DNA of 22,800 nucleotides, taken from an uncultured Clostridia bacterium. GTDB taxonomy: Bacteria; Bacillota; Clostridia; TANB77; CAG-508. A model generated the notes under the pieces. It saw only the letters and a program-made list of their open reading frames with translations. It made no database searches and was not told the origin of the DNA. Positions within the stretch are counted from its first letter, which is position 1. The number at the start of each line of letters is the position of its first letter. Positions 14,519-21,933 of this stretch are shown here, piece after piece. The stretch covers positions 1 to 22,800 of the forward strand of contig CAQRYF010000023.1 of assembly GCA_948875265.1 (NCBI GenBank), given 5' to 3'. Position numbers and translations under genes: made by a program.

Positions 14519-15454
14519 TTACATTCCTAATAATTTTAATTCTACATTTCCCATTTTATATTTACCATCGACTAATTTAAATTCTACTAGAGTATTTTCT
14601 AGTGTTTCTTCATTTTGTCTTAAATCAGTTGTAAAATATAATTTTATTTGTGGTATTTCAACCTCATTTGTTACTATTTGTTTAAATGTTTCTGCCATAT
14701 GTTTTTCATCTTCACAAATTAATATTAATTGTGGTAATCCTGAAAATCCAGAATCTCCTGGAACAAAATTCTCGTAAAATTCTTTATAAAATCTCATTTT
14801 TTCTACTGTTTTCTTTTCCCAATCTTGTTCTCTTCTTATTACTTCAAAAACAAATTGAATTGATTTCTTATTTTTTGTAAGTTTTACCGCTCCTCCTGTT
14901 GCTTTAAATACTTTTCCTGCTATTTTAGCTGTTATAGCTGGTTTTACTGTATAGCTATCAAATGCTTTTACTTTTCTTAAATAAGCAATTAAAGTTTGAT
15001 TTCCAGCTAATCTCTTCTTTATCATTGGAACTGGTTTTGTATTATCAGATGGTTGCCATTTACATTCAATTTCTTTTGAATTTAATAAATATTTACCCAT
15101 TTTTTCTAGACAATAAATTCTATAAATTCCTTTGCCTTCATCTGATGTAAAATAATATCTTGTTAATATTTTTGATTTTACTAATTGGTCTAATTTATTG
15201 TTTAACTTATCTTGAGACTTTGGATCAAATCCTTTTATTTCAAGCATTTGATATAATTGTCTTGATGTTATAAATTCAAACTCATTTACTAAATCTAATA
15301 TTGCAAAATGAATCTCATTTATATGACCTATATTTATCTTATGAACAATTTGATTCATAGACACATATCCATCTTTTCCATCAAAAGTTTTAATTTCTCC
15401 TTCTCTGATTGCAAAAGGTGATATCTGTGCTTTAATTTGGTTATCTTGAACCAT
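14519..15454 (-). CDS. Winged-helix protein resembling the replication-relaxation family
   Basis: 311-aa soluble protein. Residues ~45-130 read as a winged helix: NEIHFAILDLVNEFEFITSR, QLYQMLEIKGF, KLNNKLDQLVKSKILTRYYF and the wing KGIYRIYCLEKMGKYLL. This matches the N-terminal half of replication-relaxation proteins (R-x-L-x2-L-x2-L-x-R followed by a Y-x-L-T-x2-G motif). The C-terminal half has a beta-hairpin IQFVFEVIRREQDWEKK, a helix KMRFYKEFYENF and a strand PQLILICEDEKHM, the order expected for the nuclease-like fold of that family, but I cannot point to a full catalytic set. It starts at ATG 15454 behind AAAAGGAGG. It follows the S1-domain gene by 50 nt in the same direction and is probably co-transcribed with it. 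The family usually sits on plasmids or conjugative elements, but no relaxase is seen here. The family call is inference. Confidence 0.7.
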   Translation of the reverse strand: MVQDNQIKAQISPFAIREGEIKTFDGKDGYVSMNQIVHKINIGHINEIHFAILDLVNEFEFITSRQLYQMLEIKGFDPKSQDKLNNKLDQLVKSKILTRYYFTSDEGKGIYRIYCLEKMGKYLLNSKEIECKWQPSDNTKPVPMIKKRLAGNQTLIAYLRKVKAFDSYTVKPAITAKIAGKVFKATGGAVKLTKNKKSIQFVFEVIRREQDWEKKTVEKMRFYKEFYENFVPGDSGFSGLPQLILICEDEKHMAETFKQIVTNEVEIPQIKLYFTTDLRQNEETLENTLVEFKLVDGKYKMGNVELKLLGM

Positions 15455-15504
15455 TTTAATTCCTCCTTTTAATATAGAAATATCTATACTTTAAATTTTT
15501 CAAA

Positions 15505-16308
15505 CTAAACAATAAGTAATTTTACTTTTCTTTTTTGAGAATCTATCTTTTTTATATAAACATCTACATTTTGCCCATATTCTAGTCCATCTTTATATTC
15601 AGCCATTCCTACTAAATTAGGTGTTAATTCTATAAAAATACCATTTTTGTTTTTTTCTGTTTCCCTTACAATTCCCTTTACTTTAGTTCCAGGTATGAAT
15701 TTTTCAGCATTTTCTTCCCATGAACCTAGCATTTCTTTATATGATAAAATTACTTTTCCTTGTTCTTTATTTATAGATTTTACCATAACATTCACTTTTT
15801 GTCCAATTTTTAGTCTTTCAAAAGGGGTTTTTATTCTAGCAATTGATAAATCTTCAATATGTGCTAATCCAACCACTCCTCCACCAATTTCTATAAAAGC
15901 TCCATATGGTTTTATATTTTTTACTATTCCTGTTACCTTTTCTCCAACTTCTAAGTCTGTCTTTATCCAATTTAATGCTTCATTTTGTACTTCTTTTCTA
16001 GATAATATCGCTGTATTGTTTTCATCTAGTCTTTTTATTTTAAATTGTACAAATTTATGAACCTTCCCTGTACATAAATTTGTTTTTGGTAATCCACTTT
16101 CTTCTATGTTTATGCATTCTACTTCGTCTCTTGGTATTATTCCTGTTATACCATTTCCAATATTTATATGTAAATTATATTTCTCATCACATTCTTTTAC
16201 AATTCCTTGTAAAGTCTCTTTTGTTTTTATATATTCATTTATGTTTTTTGTGTCTAATTTTGTAACTTCGTTATTCCAACCTTCAGGTACAAATTTAAAT
16301 GTATTCAT
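15505..16308 (-). CDS. Triple S1-domain RNA-binding protein (S1-like)
   Basis: 267-aa cytoplasmic protein made of S1 OB-folds. The first, residues ~30-105, is divergent (LQGIVKECDEKYNLHINIGN, ending AILSRK). The second, ~120-195, is canonical (VGEKVTGIVKNIKPYGAFIE, GLAHIEDLS, VNVMVKSINKEQGKVILSYK). The third, ~208-267, is shorter (GTKVKGIVRETEKNKNGIFI, ending RKVKLLIV). Such three-domain relatives of ribosomal protein S1 occur in low-GC Firmicutes, which lack the full six-domain S1. A role in translation or RNA binding is likely, but the exact function is unknown. ATG 16308 follows AAGGAG. It has its own promoter, and a 17-bp dyad overlaps the -35. It is followed by the winged-helix gene without a strong terminator. 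Confidence 0.88.
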   Translation of the reverse strand: MNTFKFVPEGWNNEVTKLDTKNINEYIKTKETLQGIVKECDEKYNLHINIGNGITGIIPRDEVECINIEESGLPKTNLCTGKVHKFVQFKIKRLDENNTAILSRKEVQNEALNWIKTDLEVGEKVTGIVKNIKPYGAFIEIGGGVVGLAHIEDLSIARIKTPFERLKIGQKVNVMVKSINKEQGKVILSYKEMLGSWEENAEKFIPGTKVKGIVRETEKNKNGIFIELTPNLVGMAEYKDGLEYGQNVDVYIKKIDSQKRKVKLLIV

Positions 16309-16339
16309 TTGTTTTTCTCCTTTTTCTTATGTTTATCCT

Positions 16340-16368
16340 ATTATATATTTTTTTACAAAACTTGTAAA
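16340..16368 (-). promoter_or_regulatory. Promoter of the S1-domain gene with overlapping dyad
   Basis: -35 TTTACA (16363-16368) and -10 TATAAT (16340-16345), 17-nt spacer. A perfect dyad TTTACAAAACTTGTAAA (16352-16368; 7-bp arms, 3-nt centre) covers the -35 and half the spacer, a place where a bound protein would block RNA polymerase. No regulator is encoded alongside. Confidence 0.65.
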
Positions 16369-16418
16369 TATTTTTTATGATTTTTATTCATTATTATAAC
16401 TATTAAAATATTATTTTT

Positions 16419-17135
16419 TTACTTCTTAATGATTTCAACTTCCTTTTTCGTTAAATATCTCCATTTTCCAAGAGGTATATCTTTTACCCCAATACCAGCT
16501 ATTTTACTTCTATGTAATGCAAGAACTTTATGTCCAATTGCCTCACACATTTTTCTTACCTGTCTATTTTTACCCTCATGGATTGTAATTTCTAATCTAG
16601 ATTGATTTCTTTCTTCATCCGTTTTTAATATTTTAACCTTAGCTGGCTTTGTTGTATAATCTTCTATCTTTACTCCCTGTCTTAGTTTTTCAACTTCCTC
16701 ATTGTTAACTATTCCTTTTATAGTAACAGTATATGTCTTATTTATTTCATGCTTTGGATGAGTTACTTTATATACAAAGTCACCATCATTTGTAAGTATT
16801 AAAGCTCCAGAGGTATACATATCTAATCTTCCTACTGGTACTAATCTCTTATTAGTCTTTACCAAATCTAATACAGAGTCACGATTAAACTGATCTCTTG
16901 CTGTCGTTACATACCCAATAGGTTTATTTAGTAAAATATATACATACTCATCTTGAATTTTTACTTCCTTACCATTATACTCTATCTTATCCATATTAGG
17001 CTCAACTTTAATTCCCAGTTCTGTAACAACATTACCATTCACTTTCACTTTTCCTCTAACTATTAATTCTTCTGATTTCCTTCTAGATGCAATCCCTGCC
17101 TCTGCTAGATACTTTTGTAATCTCAATTTTCCCAT
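16419..17135 (-). CDS. rluB: Pseudouridine synthase, RsuA/RluB family
   Basis: Converts a uridine of ribosomal RNA to pseudouridine; RluB acts on 23S rRNA helix 80-type sites, RsuA on 16S. The 238-aa protein has an S4 RNA-binding domain (2-50: LRLQKYLAEAGIASRRKSEE, then VNGNVV) and the catalytic domain with Asp105 in GRLDMYTSGALILTNDG. Further landmarks are NKPIGYVTT (70-78), the K-x-Y-x-V motif and EGKNRQVRKMCEAIGHKV. ATG 17135 after AAAGGAG is preferred; a GTG at 17153 in the same frame overlaps the preceding stop (TAGTG) but lacks a ribosome site of its own. It is the last gene of the operon. Subfamily (RluB rather than RsuA) is the more likely choice for a Firmicute but not proven. Confidence 0.92.
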   Translation of the reverse strand: MGKLRLQKYLAEAGIASRRKSEELIVRGKVKVNGNVVTELGIKVEPNMDKIEYNGKEVKIQDEYVYILLNKPIGYVTTARDQFNRDSVLDLVKTNKRLVPVGRLDMYTSGALILTNDGDFVYKVTHPKHEINKTYTVTIKGIVNNEEVEKLRQGVKIEDYTTKPAKVKILKTDEERNQSRLEITIHEGKNRQVRKMCEAIGHKVLALHRSKIAGIGVKDIPLGKWRYLTKKEVEIIKK

Positions 17136-17152
17136 TCCTCTCCTTTGTCCCA

Positions 17153-18049
17153 CTAAATTATATCTTTAAAATATTGTGGCAATTCAGCTTCTAAATGTAT
17201 TAGTTTTCCTGTTGTTGGGTGTTTGAATTCTAAAGTTTTTGCATGCAGACATTGGCCTTCTATTCCCCATTTATTTTTTCCACTTGAATATGTTGTGTCT
17301 CCTATAATTGGATATCCTATTTGTGCTAAATGTACTCTAATTTGATGTGTTCTCCCTGTTTCTATTCTAACTTCTAATAGTGTACAATTGTCTTCTGGAT
17401 ATCTTTTTAATACTTTAAAATGTGTAATTGCTTCTTTTCCTTTTTCTGTTACTGCCATTTTTTTTCTGTCTTTTGTACTTCTTCCAATTGGCATTTTTAT
17501 TGTTGCTTCGTTTTCTTTTACAATTCCTCTTACTAATGCAATATATACTTTTTTTACTTCATGTTTCTTTATTTGTTCACTTAAGTTTATATGTGCTTTA
17601 TCATTTTTTGCAATTACTAATATTCCTGATGTGTCTTTATCGATTCTGTGTACAATTCCAGGTCTTATTTCTCCTCCAATTCCTGATAATGAATCTTTAC
17701 AAATCGACATTATGGCATTTACTAATGTTCCATCTGGGTTTCCATTTGCTGGATGCACTACTAATCCTTTTGGTTTATTTACTACTATAATATCTTTATC
17801 TTCATAGATTACTTCAACTGGTATGTCTTGTGCTTTTAAAGCTATCTCCTTTGGTTTTTCTTCTTCTATTGTTATGTTATCATTTTCTTTAACCTTGTAT
17901 GATGATTTTGTTTTTCTTCCATTGACTAATATTTTTTCTTCTTCAATTAATCTTTGAATAGCCACTCTTGAAATATCTTCATATTTTTTTGATAAGTACA
18001 TATCTATTCTATTATTATTTTCTTCTTTACTTACTATTATTTTTCTCAT
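17153..18049 (-). CDS. rluD: Pseudouridine synthase, RluA/RluD family
   Basis: 298-aa enzyme that isomerises uridine in large-subunit rRNA. It has an N-terminal S4 domain (about 12-60: NRIDMYLSKKYEDISRVAIQ, VNGRKTKSSYKVKEND) and a catalytic domain with Asp137 in HRIDKDTSGILVIAKND. Other family landmarks are VVNKPKGLVVHPA (89-101), GRTHQIRVHLA and PIIGDTTY. The length and S4 domain fit RluD-type proteins, often annotated YlyB next to lspA in Firmicutes, and here too it directly follows lspA. ATG 18049 uses an AGAAGGA site inside the end of lspA; the gap is 3 nt. Which of the uridines is modified cannot be told from sequence. Confidence 0.93.
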   Translation of the reverse strand: MRKIIVSKEENNNRIDMYLSKKYEDISRVAIQRLIEEEKILVNGRKTKSSYKVKENDNITIEEEKPKEIALKAQDIPVEVIYEDKDIIVVNKPKGLVVHPANGNPDGTLVNAIMSICKDSLSGIGGEIRPGIVHRIDKDTSGILVIAKNDKAHINLSEQIKKHEVKKVYIALVRGIVKENEATIKMPIGRSTKDRKKMAVTEKGKEAITHFKVLKRYPEDNCTLLEVRIETGRTHQIRVHLAQIGYPIIGDTTYSSGKNKWGIEGQCLHAKTLEFKHPTTGKLIHLEAELPQYFKDII

Positions 18050-18052
18050 TTT

Positions 18053-18655
18053 TTAATCCTTCTTTTTGTCTTCATCTTTTATTTCTATTTTATCTTGCTT
18101 ATTTTTGTTGTTTCTAAATTCATTTACTGTAAATGATGCAAATATAGCTGCAACGGCTACCCATCCAATTATTACAGATATATCTGCTATGTTTAATACT
18201 GGAAGATTTATTAATTCTCTAAAATCTATAAATTCTATAACATATCCTCTAAATATTCTGTCTATTACATTTGCTATTCCTCCTGCAAATATTAGACTTA
18301 AGAATACCTTTAACTTATTATCAATGAATTCATTTTGTGTTGTAATAAACTTAAATATTACACTTAAAATCACCAAATTAGTTATTACATACATTATAGT
18401 TGAGCTTGATCCAATACCATATGCTGCACTAGTGTTTTGGGTAATATTAAATTTTAGAATTCCTTCAATAACTTTTACTTCTCCTATGTTATTTATATAT
18501 ATTTTGCTAATTTGATCTACTAGTATTATTAAAATAACAATTATAGATAATATTAGATATTCCTTTTTTACCCTACTTTTTGTCTCTTTCTTTATGACTG
18601 CTTTTGATTCTTTTTCTTCCATAATTATACTCACTTTCATTTTTAATTTATACAT
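18053..18655 (-). CDS. lspA: Lipoprotein signal peptidase (signal peptidase II)
   Basis: Aspartic membrane protease that removes signal peptides from prolipoproteins. Numbered from ATG 18655 (200 aa) it has four membrane helices and the family motifs LVDQISK (Asp47), QNTSAAYG (74-80), GGIANVIDR (Asn129, Asp132) and LNIADIS (Asp158). The motif that is normally V-V-D-F reads VIEF, placing Glu141 where the Pseudomonas enzyme has the catalytic Asp124. Both ends are longer than usual: about 33 residues precede the first helix, and a Lys-rich tail of ~25 follows the last. ATG 18655 overlaps the upstream stop (ATGTATAA), suggesting coupled translation; ATG 18622, preceded by a weak GTGAG, would give a 189-aa protein. 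The operon with rluD is standard for Firmicutes. Confidence 0.93.
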   Translation of the reverse strand: MYKLKMKVSIIMEEKESKAVIKKETKSRVKKEYLILSIIVILIILVDQISKIYINNIGEVKVIEGILKFNITQNTSAAYGIGSSSTIMYVITNLVILSVIFKFITTQNEFIDNKLKVFLSLIFAGGIANVIDRIFRGYVIEFIDFRELINLPVLNIADISVIIGWVAVAAIFASFTVNEFRNNKNKQDKIEIKDEDKKKD

Positions 18656-20342
18656 TTAGTCTTTTATAAACAACAAAATAATCATCTTCATATAATTTTT
18701 CATAGTTTGAATCTTTTGTTTTACTTATTATCATATTTATCTTTGAATTCTTATACATTATTGCATGTGTTATGTCATATTTATCAAATATATCTTCATA
18801 GAATTTTGCTATTCCTGATGTTTCTATAAAATCCATGAATATGTCATCTTTCTTACCACTAAATTCTGGAGCATATAAATCTGCTCTTGAATCTATAAAT
18901 ACTGGTATTCCTCTGAAAATCATATAACTTCCATAATTATATTCATTGTAAAATCTAGCTTGTCCTAAATCAATATTATTTAGTATATAATCACATGCTT
19001 CTACTGGATAGGTAGTTTTATCAATATATTTATCATCTATTTTATCTTTTGCTATATGATAACTTAAGGCTAATATTAATATTGTAGTTATAACAATTCC
19101 TACTTTTGTAGTAATTTTCTTTGTTAATTTTTCAAGTGTCCCTTTATTGTAATTGTATAAATTAATTAACTCTATTATTATTCTATTTAATATTACACTT
19201 CCTATTAAGACAAACATTGTAACTTGTCTTCTAGAAGCTAGCATTAAATAGCATAATCCTCCTATCATAAATAAATCACTTAATTTGATTTTTATTTTCG
19301 TAAAAAATAGAACTGCTACAAATATTATTAATGTACAAATCACTTCTGTTTCACTAGAAATTGTCATAGGTAGATGTTCATTTATATTTTGCGTTGTATT
19401 TCCTTGCATTGTTTTTACTAGATATGTGTATGGTGTTGTCCCAAGTGGTGTTAATAATCCTGTAAAAATACATATTATCATGATTATTATTAACCATTTT
19501 ACATTATCATTTTTGGTTAATCTTATTTTATATGGATTTTGTAATTCTTTTGTTCTTTTTATTTTTATTTTATCTATTTTATCTTCTAATTCTCTTAATC
19601 TCTTTTCTAGTTCTTGTATCTTTTCTTCGTTGCCAGATGTCTTTGCTAGTTTCTTAATCTTATGTTTCAGCTTTCCTACTTCTATTTTTCTATATATTAT
19701 GATTTCTCCTAGTATTGCAATTATATATTCTGCTATATATGGTAAATATAATACAAAATAAAATGGAAATACTGCTAAGTGTAGATTTGCAATTGCTATT
19801 GGTATTACAATTAATCCTATTGCATATCTCTTTTTCTTAGTTTCTATAAATTTCTCTATTAAGAATATTGTTAATATAAATAATATAAAAGTTACTAATT
19901 GTGCTCTTGCTGCAATATATCCTCTTAGCATATACATTGCACCTATTGTTATAATAAATGAAATTATTTGGTTTTTTGCAAGTTTTGTATTTACTAAATA
20001 AATACTTATACCTAATATTGCTGATAAGATACATGTTGCTATATATATTCCTTGCATTCCAAAATTATTATATATATTATATGTTATTACATCATATCCC
20101 CAATGAGGATATGTATATGATAATTCTTCATGCCATGAAAATGGATCTTTCATATCAATTCCATATGACGTTATATGCTCTCCTATTTTGATAGTATAAA
20201 ATGTATCATTTTGTAATGTAACAGGTGTTAGTGCTATAGAGAATATAGCAATTAAAATAATAGCTAATATTGTAAATTTAGTAGTTGCACTTAATTTACT
20301 TTTTGTTTTTTTGTCTTTTTCTTTTATATCTTTTTTCTTCAT
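18648..20342 (-). CDS. Polytopic membrane protein, probable GT-C-type glycosyltransferase
   Basis: 564-aa integral membrane protein with a Lys-rich cytoplasmic start and a first helix at ~23-43. The first outer loop reads NDTFYTIKIGEHITSYG, then DPFSWHEELSYTYPHWGYDV. An acidic residue just after helix 1 with a DPFSW-type loop is typical of GT-C glycosyltransferases that use lipid-linked sugars; which sugar or acceptor is unknown. A charged coiled-coil (about 221-268, with EEKIQELEKRLRELEDKIDK) is inserted between helices, which is unusual. The C-terminal ~115 residues form an extracytoplasmic domain with YNEYNYGSYMIFRGIPVFID, a segment seen in related clostridial membrane proteins. It starts at ATG 20342 after AAAGGGA. 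It is first in the operon with lspA and the pseudouridine synthases. Confidence 0.85.
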   Translation of the reverse strand: MKKKDIKEKDKKTKSKLSATTKFTILAIILIAIFSIALTPVTLQNDTFYTIKIGEHITSYGIDMKDPFSWHEELSYTYPHWGYDVITYNIYNNFGMQGIYIATCILSAILGISIYLVNTKLAKNQIISFIITIGAMYMLRGYIAARAQLVTFILFILTIFLIEKFIETKKKRYAIGLIVIPIAIANLHLAVFPFYFVLYLPYIAEYIIAILGEIIIYRKIEVGKLKHKIKKLAKTSGNEEKIQELEKRLRELEDKIDKIKIKRTKELQNPYKIRLTKNDNVKWLIIIMIICIFTGLLTPLGTTPYTYLVKTMQGNTTQNINEHLPMTISSETEVICTLIIFVAVLFFTKIKIKLSDLFMIGGLCYLMLASRRQVTMFVLIGSVILNRIIIELINLYNYNKGTLEKLTKKITTKVGIVITTILILALSYHIAKDKIDDKYIDKTTYPVEACDYILNNIDLGQARFYNEYNYGSYMIFRGIPVFIDSRADLYAPEFSGKKDDIFMDFIETSGIAKFYEDIFDKYDITHAIMYKNSKINMIISKTKDSNYEKLYEDDYFVVYKRLNV

Positions 20343-20377
20343 TAATGTATTTCCCTTTCTTAACTTATGTTTTTCAA

Positions 20378-20386
20378 ATTATATCA
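20378..20386 (-). promoter_or_regulatory. Extended -10 promoter of the GT-C/lspA/rlu operon
   Basis: TGATATAAT on the minus strand (20378-20386) is a perfect extended -10. It begins one base after the ssb-like terminator stem, so any -35 contact would fall inside the terminator. No good -35 hexamer is visible. The leader would be about 30 nt. Confidence 0.5.
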
Positions 20387-20424
20387 AAAAAAGTTTCAAA
20401 AGACTAGTCCTTTGAAACTTTTTT
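20387..20424 (-). terminator. Terminator after the SSB-like gene
   Basis: Perfect 14-bp stem AAAAAAGTTTCAAA (20387-20400) / TTTGAAACTTTTTT (20411-20424). The 10-nt loop contains the self-complementary GACTAGTC. The U-run is part of the downstream arm. Confidence 0.88.
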
Positions 20425-20444
20425 AATATATTTAATATATTTTA

Positions 20445-21146
20445 TTATACTGCTTCTTTATCTTCTGATATTTCTTCTTTTTCATTATCTTTTTCTTCAA
20501 TAACTTCTAAGCTTCCAACTGAAACTTCATATGCAACTCTTGTTTCAGAAGTTCCATCTTCAAACTTCTTCTCATATGTTCTTGATTGAACTCTTCCTAC
20601 TACTTTTACTTGTGCTCCTACATCTAGATTTTGACAAAATCTTGCATTTCTTCCCCATGCAATACATGGTATATAGTCTGATTTATTATATGCTCTATTT
20701 ACTGCAAGTAATATATCAGATATTTCTCTTCCAAATGGTGTCTGTCTATATATAGGCTTCTTACATATATATCCCACTAAAACAACTTCGTTTGTTATTA
20801 TATCTTTTTTTACTATTTCATTTTCTTCTTCTACTTCATTTTCTTCAACTTCCATTATGTCTTTAGCAAATACTGTTAATATTAGTCTATTTTTTTCATT
20901 TTCATAGCTATTATATGATCTAAATTGTCCTTTTACTAATAATTTTCTACCTTCTGTTAAAGTTTCTTCATTTAATAATCTTTCAGAAACTGTAATTGGT
21001 ATAATATCTGCATTACCGCTTAAACGTGGTATAGATAAGTTAAAAATGTAAAATCTTTCTCCATAAATTTCATGACTGAATTTTTTTTCTCCTGTAACTT
21101 TTCCAACTAATGTTAAATAGTTGTTTTCTAAATAATTTGTATCCAA
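20445..21146 (-). CDS. Tandem OB-fold single-stranded DNA-binding-like protein
   Basis: 233-aa protein of two SSB-type OB folds. The first (about 8-97) reads NYLTLVGKVTGEKKFSHEIY, FYIFNLSIPRLSG, IPITVSERLL, KLLVKGQFRSYNS. The second (about 118-217) reads NEVVLVGYICKKPIYRQTPF, ISDILLAVNRAYNKSDYIPC, IAWGRNARFC, VKVVGRVQSRTY, the classic SSB pattern. An acidic linker (98-112) joins them and an acidic tail follows, but the tail lacks the D-D-x-P-F tip by which SSB recruits partners. The start is TTG 21146, with GGGAGG 8 nt ahead. It is probably an accessory SSB-like protein rather than the housekeeping SSB, which has one OB fold. It has its own promoter, a ~135-nt leader and a strong terminator. 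Confidence 0.88.
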   Translation of the reverse strand: MDTNYLENNYLTLVGKVTGEKKFSHEIYGERFYIFNLSIPRLSGNADIIPITVSERLLNEETLTEGRKLLVKGQFRSYNSYENEKNRLILTVFAKDIMEVEENEVEEENEIVKKDIITNEVVLVGYICKKPIYRQTPFGREISDILLAVNRAYNKSDYIPCIAWGRNARFCQNLDVGAQVKVVGRVQSRTYEKKFEDGTSETRVAYEVSVGSLEVIEEKDNEKEEISEDKEAV

Positions 21147-21185
21147 TTCTTTTTCCTCCCTATTTTTAATCTTTTCATCGGTCTA

Positions 21186-21206
21186 CAAAATCATTTTGTG
21201 ATTTTG
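21186..21206 (-). promoter_or_regulatory. Hairpin in the SSB-like leader
   Basis: Perfect 8-bp stem CAAAATCA (21186-21193) / TGATTTTG (21199-21206) with a 5-nt loop, about 40 nt before the start codon. It has no U-run after it, so it is not a simple terminator. Confidence 0.45.
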
Positions 21207-21271
21207 CATAAGTTATCTGTGATTTATTTTACAAAGACAACTTAATTGTATATTTTTCTTTACGCTTCTTA

Positions 21272-21286
21272 TTAACTTACAGTTAA
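21272..21286. promoter_or_regulatory. Dyad at the SSB-like transcription start
   Basis: TTAACTTACAGTTAA, 6-bp arms around TAC, directly next to the -10 and covering the expected start site near 21281. The position suits an operator; the regulator is unknown. Confidence 0.4.
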
Positions 21287-21287
21287 C

Positions 21288-21316
21288 ATTATACACTATT
21301 TTTTTGGGTTTGTCTA
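21288..21316 (-). promoter_or_regulatory. Promoter of the SSB-like gene
   Basis: -35 TAGACA (21311-21316), 17-nt spacer, consensus -10 TATAAT (21288-21293). The leader to TTG 21146 is about 135 nt, unusually long for this window. Confidence 0.75.
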
Positions 21317-21355
21317 CATAAAAAGTTAATTTTATTCAAAAAAGTTAGATTTTTC

Positions 21356-21871
21356 CTATATTTGATTGATTATTTTATACCCATATATTATCAATATTGT
21401 ATATATTATTAAAATTTCATAAGATTTTAATTTATCTTTCTCATTTAATTTTATATGTTTTTCTTCTACCTCTATTACTTCTTTTTTTATATTTTCTATA
21501 TTTCGTTGTAAAGATATTAATATATCTGTTTCTTTAATACTAGACATTGTTATAGTTGCTTTTTGGTTTAATCCATATGTTATAATATTTACTTTTTCAT
21601 TTTGCAATATCTCCATCTTTAAATGAATATCTGTATTTAATATTATATATTGAGTATTTTTACATATTTTTTGTAAAGTACTTTTTTGGTTCTTGAATTT
21701 CTCTAAATTATTATCTATAACTATTATTTTGAATTTTATATTTTGGATATTTTCAATACTTTGTCTATTTATATTAATTATATTTAATTTACTATCTTTT
21801 ATATTTTCTAATATCTTTTTTCTTATGTTTTCAAAACTTTTATTATCTGAAATAATACCAATAAAAGACAT
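21356..21871 (-). CDS. Small tail-anchored protein of unknown function (171 aa)
   Basis: The start is ATG 21871, preceded by AGGGG with 8-nt spacing; an ATG 5 codons earlier (21886) has no ribosome site. The protein opens with MSFIGIISDNKSFENIRKK, a strand-turn-helix like a Rossmann-type fold without a glycine-rich loop. It continues with strands FKIIVIDNN and YIILNTDI, and then VNIITYGLNQKATITMSSIK, which recalls the I-x-Y-G-x-N-x-x-A-x-x-x-x segment of Mur ligase central domains. No ATP-binding loop is present, so ligase activity is unlikely. After a charged helix, the last ~20 residues (EILIIYTILIIYGYKIINQI) form a membrane helix. It lies 62 nt after the deacetylase gene in the same direction, so a shared transcript and an envelope-related role are possible. 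The function is unknown. Confidence 0.75.
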   Translation of the reverse strand: MSFIGIISDNKSFENIRKKILENIKDSKLNIININRQSIENIQNIKFKIIVIDNNLEKFKNQKSTLQKICKNTQYIILNTDIHLKMEILQNEKVNIITYGLNQKATITMSSIKETDILISLQRNIENIKKEVIEVEEKHIKLNEKDKLKSYEILIIYTILIIYGYKIINQI

Positions 21872-21933
21872 GTTATTTCCCCTCATTTTCTTATGTTTAT
21901 ATTATTTCCTTTATTGGTAATTTTATACATTGT

